A DNA stretch of 64,000 nt from Bacteroidaceae bacterium (GTDB lineage Bacteria; Bacteroidota; Bacteroidia; Bacteroidales; Bacteroidaceae), in the NCBI GenBank assembly GCA_017615125.1, contig JAGAAS010000076.1, forward strand, positions 84,899-148,898. The letters are read 5' to 3'. Under the pieces are notes generated by a model. That model was not told the origin of the DNA. It saw nothing but the letters and a program-made list of their open reading frames with translations, and searched no databases. This document shows, in pieces, positions 57,593-64,000 of the stretch (its first letter is position 1; each line of letters begins with the position of its first letter). Both the position numbers and the translations under genes were made by a program.

Positions 57593-58777
57593 ATGAATCT
57601 ACAAAGATTTGCTATCATCGCTCTCCTTGCCTTCGTGTCGGTTTCAACACATGGGCAACGTTTTACCCCTCTGGGTTTGGGGCTTGAAAAGTGTGAGCGA
57701 AAAGGTGAATTTTCCCAACCTCAAATGCATGTTGAAGGTGATATCCTTTATGTTTGCACCAGCCAAGGCCTTTACTCGAAGGATTTATCCAACAGAGAAA
57801 GTACTTGGCAATTAGTCGGGTTCGAGGGAATTCCTCTTCAAGACTATGTTCGCAAGGGAGACGACATACTAGCCTTGCGCTATAACATGAATGGTGATTT
57901 CCTACTATTGTCGCATGATGGCGGAAAAACCTATGAGGACGTAACGCCAGAGTTGTTTAGAAAGCATACCGATTGGACAAATATTTTGGTAAACCTTGTT
58001 CAGCATCCCACCGACCCGAACACGCTACTTATCTTGTCGGCTCCAATGGGCGTTTTCCAATCTTCAGACTTTGGGAAGACTTGGAATCAACTGACAGATG
58101 TGATGTTTGGTAATGCAGGTGCCTCATTCATTGGCTTCCACCCCTTGAATCCGAATATTATCTATAATAGCGGTGAGAGTATGTTTATGTCTCCCCAAAT
58201 TAATATCAGCTATGATTGTGGGCAGACATGGGACTATCTTTCGCCTCCTTTTCCCGGAGATAACTGCGTCCACCGCATCGCCTTCCACCCAACCGACCCA
58301 AACAGATGGATTGCTGGTGGTGAAGGTGTTGTGTTCACATCTTCCGATAATGGTCATACCTGGAGAACGCAAAACTATTGGGGTGATGATCAACGTTCGG
58401 CCTATTGGTGTTTTACAGCCTATGACGACGAGAATAGCGATGTTGTATATATGGCTGGATTTACGACTGGCGAAAAGGGAGTCATTAGAGTTATGTGCTC
58501 CACGGATAGTGGGAATTCGTGGAATATTGTATGTACAGAACCTAAAAAGGAACCATTAGAAACAGAAGCCGTGAATGACTTGCGGCAATACGGGGACAAA
58601 TTGTTGGTTTATACCGAATCGGATGTCTATGAATCATCAAAAGCTGAATTGATTATGCAAATACCTTTTGTCCGAAGAATTGAATCTTCTGAGATTTACG
58701 ACCTGCAAGGCCGCCCAGTCACCACTTCCACCCAAGGCCTCTACATCCAAAACGGCAAGAAAGTGCTGATAAAGTAA
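57593..58777 (+). CDS. Secreted Asp-box (BNR-like) beta-propeller protein with sorting-like tail
   Basis: A 394-residue exported protein with a signal peptide (to about residue 22, 'VSVSTHGQ'). It has five Asp-box repeats S-x-D-x-G-x-(T/S)-W: 'LLSHDGGKTYEDV', 'FQSSDFGKTWNQL', 'NISYDCGQTWDYL', 'FTSSDNGHTWRTQ' and 'MCSTDSGNSWNIV'. These are turns of a beta-propeller as in sialidases and photosynthesis-type HCF136 proteins; sialidase catalytic arginines are not evident. The C-terminal 'IYDLQGRPVTTSTQGLYIQN' then 'GKKVLIK' is a sorting-like tail. The last 39 coding-strand bases are identical to those of the gene at 62222. The body is richer in A+T than the tail. Confidence 0.8.
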   Translation: MNLQRFAIIALLAFVSVSTHGQRFTPLGLGLEKCERKGEFSQPQMHVEGDILYVCTSQGLYSKDLSNRESTWQLVGFEGIPLQDYVRKGDDILALRYNMNGDFLLLSHDGGKTYEDVTPELFRKHTDWTNILVNLVQHPTDPNTLLILSAPMGVFQSSDFGKTWNQLTDVMFGNAGASFIGFHPLNPNIIYNSGESMFMSPQINISYDCGQTWDYLSPPFPGDNCVHRIAFHPTDPNRWIAGGEGVVFTSSDNGHTWRTQNYWGDDQRSAYWCFTAYDDENSDVVYMAGFTTGEKGVIRVMCSTDSGNSWNIVCTEPKKEPLETEAVNDLRQYGDKLLVYTESDVYESSKAELIMQIPFVRRIESSEIYDLQGRPVTTSTQGLYIQNGKKVLIK

Positions 58778-58805
58778 GATCTCCTTTTTCCTTTCTAATC
58801 CTGCT

Positions 58806-58838
58806 GAGCTGACAACAAATGTCGGCTCCGCTTCGTTT
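58806..58838 (+). terminator. Terminator of the Asp-box protein gene
   Basis: GAGCTGAC (58806-58813) pairs with GTCGGCTC (58821-58828, one G-T pair), 7-nt loop, then CGCTTCGTTTT. Similar in sequence to the terminator at 45563. Confidence 0.75.
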
Positions 58839-58867
58839 TATACTCAGATGTTGCCTTGGGCCTTTAG

Positions 58868-60127
58868 TTAGTTTCCTTCTATCGAACCTTCATCCAATAG
58901 GAACTCTTGAAGGTTCATGATAAGGATGCCATTCTCGTTATAGTGTTTTATCACGTTGTCTTTGGTGACCAACACCTTTCGGAATCCATCGCCCACGTTT
59001 CGCAGCGGGCGTTCCTCCTGCAAACGCTTATCAGTAGTCGGTATAGAGAGTGCCGTTTGCACATACACTCGCTCGTCGGCCTTATTGCAGACAAAGTCTA
59101 CCTCTATCTGCTTCCTTACGTATTTGTTGTTTTCTTGCCGTTCGTTTATCTCCACCACACCTACATCTACGGAATAGCCTCTCAAGCACAGTTCGTTATA
59201 TATCACGTTCTCCATCAGATGAGTTTCCTCCAGCTGGCGAAAGTTTAACCTGGCGTTTCTCAGCCCCATATCGGTGAAATAATACTTATATGGTGTGGAG
59301 ATATATCGTTTCCCCTTGATATCATATCTTTCCACCTGCTCTATCAGATAGGCATCGCACAGATAATCCAGATACTGTTTGATTGTGCTTGCCGATAGTT
59401 TTCCCATCCCCGTACTAAGAAACGTGTTTTCCAGTTTTTTTGGATTCGTCAGCGAACCCACTGTCGATGAGACTACGTTCAGCAGGCTCTCCAGCTGCGC
59501 ATCGTTCTGCACCCTGTTGCGCTCTATGATGTCCCTGAGGAACACCTCGTCGAACAGCCTTTTTAAATACTCCGCTTTCTCCTTTCTCGAGGGCAGCAGT
59601 ACACAATACGGCAGTCCGCCAAACGCTATGTACTCAGCCCACGCGTCATTAAATGGTTTTTCTTCACAAGTTGTTCTGAATTCCTTATAGCTTAGTGGCC
59701 GTAGGTATATCTCGTCGCCACGTCCTCTAAACTCGGTGATAATGTCCTTTGAAAGAAACTTTGAGTTCGACCCTGTTACGAAAGTATCCAGATTCGCTAT
59801 ATGCAAACAACTGTTCAGCACATCCTCAAACTCACCCATCAGCTGCACTTCATCTATCAACAGAAAATATGGCTTCTGGTCCTTTATCTGTTTTTTTATG
59901 TATGCCAGACAAGCGTCAGGGTCACGCAATTCCTTGTTCGAGCGATCTTCCAACTGGATTTCGAGAATGTGCGAGGGATGTACTCCTGTCTCTATCAAGT
60001 GTCGCTTGAACAGCTGGAACAGCAGATATGATTTTCCGCATCTTCTGATGCCAGAAACAATCTTCACACGTCCGTTGCCCTTATGTGCTATCAACCTTTC
60101 GAGATATTTGTCGCGTCGGATTTCCAT
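58868..60127 (-). CDS. AAA ATPase with DUF4143 domain, second copy
   Basis: A 419-residue protein from ATG 60127 ('MEIRRDKYLERLIAHK'). The AAA_14 domain has Walker A 'GIRRCGKSYLLFQLF' (residues 26-40), Walker B 'YFLLIDEVQLMGEF' and 'FVTGSNSKFLSKDI'. The DUF4143 part follows ('ENVIYNELCLRGYSVDVGVV') with the nuclease-like 'QIEVDFVCNKADERVYVQTA' pattern. It is a different branch from the ATPase at 14552. Proteins of this family are widespread in Bacteroidales and tend to lie in variable regions; function is unknown. Confidence 0.87.
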   Translation of the reverse strand: MEIRRDKYLERLIAHKGNGRVKIVSGIRRCGKSYLLFQLFKRHLIETGVHPSHILEIQLEDRSNKELRDPDACLAYIKKQIKDQKPYFLLIDEVQLMGEFEDVLNSCLHIANLDTFVTGSNSKFLSKDIITEFRGRGDEIYLRPLSYKEFRTTCEEKPFNDAWAEYIAFGGLPYCVLLPSRKEKAEYLKRLFDEVFLRDIIERNRVQNDAQLESLLNVVSSTVGSLTNPKKLENTFLSTGMGKLSASTIKQYLDYLCDAYLIEQVERYDIKGKRYISTPYKYYFTDMGLRNARLNFRQLEETHLMENVIYNELCLRGYSVDVGVVEINERQENNKYVRKQIEVDFVCNKADERVYVQTALSIPTTDKRLQEERPLRNVGDGFRKVLVTKDNVIKHYNENGILIMNLQEFLLDEGSIEGN

Positions 60128-60558
60128 AGTAGACTCATTTAATTTTTTTGCGATTGTTGCATTTTTGTGAAATATTCTTTCGGCCACAAAGCTAATTGTT
60201 TTCCTATAATCCAAAAAATATTTCAGCAGAAATATTCCGAAATCTCAAATAAACACTATGAAAGTTATTCAGCCTTTCTAGAAAAGGACAAATATCACGA
60301 ATGTATGCGGTGCTTCGCTACGTTGAGGGACAGAAACAATTTGCCATAATCCCTCAGCCAAAGGAAAACAGCCTTGTAGAGAAGAAGCCCGAAGCAGAGC
60401 AAGTAACTGCGTCGAAGCGCGCGCGTTCCTGTGCCAGTTAATCCGCAAAAACGCAGAGAGACGCGAAACATCTCTCTCTTCTCCCCATAAGTCGGCCTTT
60501 TTTCGACGAAAAACAGAAAATGGAACGTTTTGGGAACGCTTTTTTCTTTTTGAATCGT
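60128..60558. other. Divergent intergenic region between ATPase and regulator genes
   Basis: About 470 bases without a credible gene. A small hairpin AGAGAGA (60455-60461) / TCTCTCT (60471-60477) is present. Minus-strand frames here lack start context and family likeness. Confidence 0.5.
60187..60215 (-). promoter_or_regulatory. Promoter of the second DUF4143 ATPase gene
   Basis: Minus strand TTTG (60215-60212), 17 nt, TAGCTTTG (60194-60187), 60 bases before the ATG at 60127. The spacing is slightly short. Confidence 0.55.
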
Positions 60559-60566
60559 TATTTTTG
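60559..60566 (+). promoter_or_regulatory. Candidate -7 box of the TPR-HTH regulator gene
   Basis: TATTTTTG, 33 bases before the ATG at 60599; a TTTG lies at 60529-60532 but 26 nt away. A further TTCTTTG at 60571 could be an alternative. Confidence 0.4.
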
Positions 60567-60598
60567 TACTTTCTTTGTGCCGTCCAAAGAACAGAATC

Positions 60599-62206
60599 AT
60601 GAGAACCACGCTCTGCAAAATCATCATTCTCTTCATCCTGTCGGCCTTCCTCTGTTGTGCCGGCGCGGAGAAGGAAGACCAACGGCTGTCAGAGATAGCC
60701 CGAATCCTCGACACCCATCCGAGGCAAGCGCTTGCTGCGCTCGACAGCATAGACTCTTCGTTATTGCGCGAAGAGGACTACGCCTTCTATGCCTTGCTGA
60801 AAACCCAGGCAGAGTACAAGTGCTACATCTTCCCGCAGACCGACTCACTCATCCGCGTTGCGACATCTTTCTATGGCGACAAGAAGCGAAGCCTCCGCGC
60901 GGCTATGAGCTGGTACTCGCTGGGCTGCGTGTATAGCGAATGGGAAGACGACGCTCAGGCGGTAGAAGCCTACTTAAAGGCCAAGCCCCTCTTCCCCGAC
61001 ACCCTCAACCGATACTACGTCCTCTGCAACCAGAATCTTGGCATCCATTTCCTCAACCGACGGATGTACACCCAGTCGCTGCAGGCCTTAGCCGAGTGCC
61101 GAAGGGGAGCGCAGCAGATAAAGGACTCCGCTACCGTAGCCTTCGCCGACTACCACTCGGCACTCAACTACCTCTATCGGTCTGATTACGCCGAAGCCGA
61201 AAGACTCCTCCAGCGCGTGCTGGGCAATCCAAAAGCCTCCGCCCTGACAAACAACACCATCTACCTGCAGCTGGCGAAAATCGAGCTCTATAAGAACAAG
61301 GACTGCACGAAGGCAAGATACTACCTCCATTTAAATGAGATAGGAACGCGCGACAGCACGACGCTCGGAGCCAACTACAGCCTTCGGGGAGACATCTGCT
61401 GCGAGCTCCAGCAGCCCGACTCGGCCTACTACTGGTACCGTCGCTCCCTCTCCTGTCAGAGCGAGCTGTTTACCGACTGCTGGAACTATCACCAGCTCTC
61501 CGAGCTCGCTCCCGTGCTCGGGCTCACCGACTCCGTTCCCTCCTACGTCAGCCGCTACACGCTCTTGGCCGACTCCATCCGCGAGGTGGAACGTCAGAGC
61601 GAGCTTAGCGCTGCGTACAGCCAGCACCAGATAGAGGAGCACCGCAAGGCCATAAGCCGCAAGACCGCGCGCATCGTGCTGACAGTCGTTGCCTTGACAG
61701 TCCTTTCGGCTCTGCTGCTTGGCTTCGGACTCTTGCTGCGCGACAGGAACCGCAAGAACCAGTACCTGAAGCTCCAGGAAGAGCTCCGGCAGAGCAGGAG
61801 GCAGTCGCTCAGCATCCCCGAAGAGGACGTCTCCGAGCTGCGGCGCAGGAAGCTCGACATCTGCTGCCGCATCTTCCGCAACACGCCCTCGGCACGTCTG
61901 CTCTTCGGGCACTCAGCTAGCAACGCCTCCCTCAGCGCTTCCGAGCGTGCTACCATCTTGAAGGACGTCAACGACTCGTTCGTCGACATCATGCTCGATG
62001 TGAAGAACGAGGTGCCGCAGGTCTCCGAGCAGGAGCTGATGCTCTGCGCCTTCAACGCCCTCCATTGCCCCCCGCAGATTGTGGCCGACTGCCTCATCCT
62101 CTCGCCCACCACGCTTCGGACGCGGAAGTACCGCCTGAAGGAGAAGCTCCCGAAAGAACTCTTTGAACTTTTCTTTGAAGATAATTCATCTGAAACTAAC
62201 AATTAA
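60599..62206 (+). CDS. Membrane-spanning TPR regulator with cytoplasmic HTH domain
   Basis: A 535-residue protein. An N-terminal signal or anchor ('IIILFILSAFLCCAG') is followed by about 330 residues of TPR helices on the outer side ('AMSWYSLGCVYSEWEDDAQA', 'YYWYRRSLSCQSELF'). A transmembrane helix is near 357-380 ('IVLTVVALTVLSALLLGFGL'), then a coiled coil ('YLKLQEELRQSRRQS'). The end is a LuxR/MalT-like helix-turn-helix with 'VSEQELMLCAFNALHCPPQI' and 'LSPTTLRTRKYRLKEKLP'. The layout is that of a one-component regulator sensing something in the periplasm. The next gene, a secreted protein, begins 15 bases after its stop, so it is the likely co-transcribed partner. ATG 60599 fits the signal sequence; the earlier GTG at 60575 does not. 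Confidence 0.82.
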   Translation: MRTTLCKIIILFILSAFLCCAGAEKEDQRLSEIARILDTHPRQALAALDSIDSSLLREEDYAFYALLKTQAEYKCYIFPQTDSLIRVATSFYGDKKRSLRAAMSWYSLGCVYSEWEDDAQAVEAYLKAKPLFPDTLNRYYVLCNQNLGIHFLNRRMYTQSLQALAECRRGAQQIKDSATVAFADYHSALNYLYRSDYAEAERLLQRVLGNPKASALTNNTIYLQLAKIELYKNKDCTKARYYLHLNEIGTRDSTTLGANYSLRGDICCELQQPDSAYYWYRRSLSCQSELFTDCWNYHQLSELAPVLGLTDSVPSYVSRYTLLADSIREVERQSELSAAYSQHQIEEHRKAISRKTARIVLTVVALTVLSALLLGFGLLLRDRNRKNQYLKLQEELRQSRRQSLSIPEEDVSELRRRKLDICCRIFRNTPSARLLFGHSASNASLSASERATILKDVNDSFVDIMLDVKNEVPQVSEQELMLCAFNALHCPPQIVADCLILSPTTLRTRKYRLKEKLPKELFELFFEDNSSETNN

Positions 62207-62221
62207 AAAAAACATACGCCT

Positions 62222-63841
62222 ATGAAACGTTTTTACCTCACCTTACTCCTTTGCCTGCAAGCCGCCTTCCTGATGGCGCAGGCCGACAGCACAATTGTGC
62301 GGATAGACTTGGATTCCTGTTCCATCAATAGCATCCTCACGCCGCAGGTGCAGTCGTACGTCAAGAAGCTCATCCTCTCGGGCCACATGCAAAACGAAGA
62401 CTTCCCCTATGTCAACGACTGCCCCAAGCTGAAGATACTCGACTTGACGGATGTCATCACCGACAGCATCCCCCAGTACAGTCTCATCAAGGACAAACCC
62501 CTTACCGACATCTACCTGCCCAAGAAGAAAACTCTCTTCAATGCAAATGCAGTAAAGAATACAGAACATTACACTACTATTGTTGGGGAAAATGTAGAGC
62601 ACAATAATATAACCGTTCATGTTCCAGGCGTATTTCCATCGCTTGATGGAGATTATTCGAGTGATTACGACTACGAAAGAACTGATTTTTTATGGTCGTT
62701 GTTTTTTACAGTTGGAAAAGGTAATGAGTATTGCATAAAGACAGAAGATGGTAAAATCCTTTCTGCCGATAGAGACACGCTCTTTAAGTTCTCTCCTACA
62801 GAATCAGATGAACACTTTCACGGGAGTAATTTTACTTGGAACTATTATTCTGGTGAACATAAAATTTTCGATGTTAAGGTTGTGGCAACGCACGCCTTCG
62901 GTTTTTTCCGTTTTGCAGGAGATTTCTATTTCTCCGATAAATTGGAAACTATTTGCTGGAGAGCTTTTCAAGGAATACTCGCCGTTCCTGTAGCCACAGG
63001 AGGAAGTTATGCCAGTTATTCTTGCTCTTTCCATTTATCAGAAAACCCGCCACACTTAGAAGACCCCATGTTTTGTTCGATTTGGGAAGTTCCAATTATT
63101 TATGTCCCCAATGTTCAAGCCATGCACCGATATCTTGAATCTTCGTGCGTATGGGCAAGTACATGGTTACTTTCAGAAGGGTATGATGGTTGGAATTCCT
63201 ACAATAACTATCATTATTTATGGCATCCATATTTCAATAAAGACAAAGAAAAGTTATTCTATCAACCACCTTACGTCGTGAATAATTATTGGTCCTATAG
63301 ATTCATGAACACATCTAACATTGTTTTCAGGGCAGAAGAAGATGGTTCAGCCATCACAACGGATATGGATATTGAGTACAGTCCTTACTTTATGTTCATC
63401 ATCTGTTGGAAGGATATTGTAGAAGACGAATACGATGATTCGTATGGGTATTATTACCGCTATGAAGAATACCGCGATACTGTCTATAGCCCCATTACCG
63501 ACTGGGAAGACCTGATAGGCGAAATAGAGATTGTCGACGACAACGGAAACGTCTGCTTCTCTGCCAACAAGAAAAGAGGGAAGGAAAGCTCGGAGCACTT
63601 GAGCGGCGTGCTTACCAATGTTCCCTCGACGGAACAAGGCGAGTTGAAGAGTCGTACTAACGGCAGGCGCTTCGGGACATCCCCTTGGAACACACAGCGC
63701 ATCAGCTTCGATGGAACAGGCATCCGCCCGCTGAAAACTTCCTTACCCAACAAAACACTCTTCGACCTGCAAGGTCGTCCCGTCAGCCATCCGAAAGAAG
63801 GCATCTACATCCAAAACGGCAAGAAAGTGCTGATAAAGTAA
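62222..63841 (+). CDS. Secreted protein with LRR-like start, mosaic composition and sorting-like tail
   Basis: A 539-residue exported protein. Signal peptide to about residue 21 ('LLLCLQAAFLMAQ'). The first 100 residues resemble leucine-rich repeats of the BspA type ('KKLILSGHMQNEDFPYVNDC', 'PKLKILDLTDVITDSIPQYS'). The central part (about 105-410) is aromatic and beta-rich, with one more LRR-like string ('DFYFSDKLETICWRAFQGI'), and matches nothing I know. The C-terminus 'LFDLQGRPVSHPKEGIYIQN' plus 'GKKVLIK' is a sorting-like tail. The DNA for the centre (about 62530-63460) is visibly A+T-rich, while both ends are G+C-richer, which points to replacement of the middle by recombination. Directly downstream of the membrane regulator gene. 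Confidence 0.75.
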   Translation: MKRFYLTLLLCLQAAFLMAQADSTIVRIDLDSCSINSILTPQVQSYVKKLILSGHMQNEDFPYVNDCPKLKILDLTDVITDSIPQYSLIKDKPLTDIYLPKKKTLFNANAVKNTEHYTTIVGENVEHNNITVHVPGVFPSLDGDYSSDYDYERTDFLWSLFFTVGKGNEYCIKTEDGKILSADRDTLFKFSPTESDEHFHGSNFTWNYYSGEHKIFDVKVVATHAFGFFRFAGDFYFSDKLETICWRAFQGILAVPVATGGSYASYSCSFHLSENPPHLEDPMFCSIWEVPIIYVPNVQAMHRYLESSCVWASTWLLSEGYDGWNSYNNYHYLWHPYFNKDKEKLFYQPPYVVNNYWSYRFMNTSNIVFRAEEDGSAITTDMDIEYSPYFMFIICWKDIVEDEYDDSYGYYYRYEEYRDTVYSPITDWEDLIGEIEIVDDNGNVCFSANKKRGKESSEHLSGVLTNVPSTEQGELKSRTNGRRFGTSPWNTQRISFDGTGIRPLKTSLPNKTLFDLQGRPVSHPKEGIYIQNGKKVLIK

Positions 63842-63865
63842 GCCCTGTTTTCCTTTCTTTTTTGT

Positions 63866-63900
63866 GCGGATTTGGCAACGAAAGCCAAATCCGCTTCTTA
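63866..63900 (+). terminator. Terminator of the mosaic secreted protein gene
   Basis: A perfect 11-bp stem GCGGATTTGGC (63866-63876) with GCCAAATCCGC (63884-63894), loop AACGAAA, then TTCTTATT. Confidence 0.85.
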
Positions 63901-63906
63901 TTGTCT

Positions 63907-64000
63907 TGTTGGCAGGACTTTTGGGATTTTTTCTTTTCGAAATTGTTTATACCTTCGTGAAGGCACACGTTCTCCTTCGTGAAGGCTAACGTGTTCCTTC
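63907..64000 (+). repeat. 22-bp-period hairpin array, copy 2, running off the window
   Basis: The same leader as at 45604 (GTTGGCAGGACTTTTGGGAT to TTGTTTATA), then CCTTCGTGAAGG at 63952-63963 and 63974-63985 and the start of another at 63996. Spacers are CACACGTTCT and CTAACGTGTT. The array continues outside the window. Confidence 0.85.

Noticed and set aside
63952-64000. Short CRISPR array made of CCTTCGTGAAGG units (also at 45650-45727)
   Set aside because: Units are 12 bases and spacers 10 bases and mostly the same sequence; no cas genes are in the window.

Overview
The window looks like a chromosomal segment of a Bacteroidota species, order Bacteroidales, most likely Prevotellaceae or a close relative. 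The grounds are: promoters of the Bacteroidota type (TTTG or TTG, then about 20 nt, then TAnnTTTG) in front of many genes; genes that rarely carry a purine-rich ribosome site; GH2, CE15 and DUF5107 sugar-degradation genes; outer-membrane-barrel, Skp and DUF6089 sets; and several secreted proteins ending in a tail of the type 'DLQGRPV...GIYIQNGKKVLIK', typical of Prevotella-like surface proteins. Species cannot be named from sequence alone.

Layout. (1) 1-12.4 kb is a carbohydrate region: the 3' end of a GH2 enzyme, a sugar-porter MFS permease, a cytosolic DUF5107-TPR protein and a second GH2 enzyme; then an IS982-family insertion with a nonsense-mutated transposase, a CE15-type glucuronoyl esterase and a secreted metallophosphoesterase. 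(2) 12.4-19.1 kb is accessory DNA: a three-gene HipBST toxin-antitoxin operon, an AAA/DUF4143 ATPase preceded by 23-bp repeats, an HU-winged-helix protein with tandem palindromes before its start, a VapE-type ATPase flanked on both sides by ATCTACAC repeats, and an internally deleted IS982 remnant. (3) 19.2-33.5 kb holds two giant secreted proteins (2737 aa multi-domain; 1434 aa GH2) on the minus strand around a small plus-strand pyrE operon. (4) 33.8-45.5 kb is mostly core: a TPR protein and outer-membrane barrel pair, topA-aroK, a minus-strand ribF-CPBP protease-DUF2807 operon, tRNA-Met(CAT) and a small secreted protein. (5) 46.0-57.1 kb is an envelope-biogenesis block: DUF6242 lipoprotein, DUF6089 protein, uppS, bamA, three Skp paralogues, murI, then dprA and an OmpA/TPR lipoprotein on the minus strand. 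(6) 57.1-64.0 kb is again accessory: an Asp-box secreted protein, a second DUF4143 ATPase, a membrane-spanning TPR-HTH regulator and a compositionally mosaic secreted protein.

The genes form recognisable working groups. The sugar region would cleave glycans outside the cytoplasm, import the sugar and process it inside. UppS, BamA, Skp and MurI serve cell-wall and outer-membrane assembly.

Between genes there are at least three dispersed repeat families. One is a 21-bp tandem repeat at three loci. One is a roughly 25-bp motif placed 60-95 nt upstream of three promoters on the same strand. One is a 22-bp-period hairpin array after two terminators. These, the repeats around vapE, the HU-gene palindromes and the mosaic secreted protein next to its regulator are the observations most worth following up.
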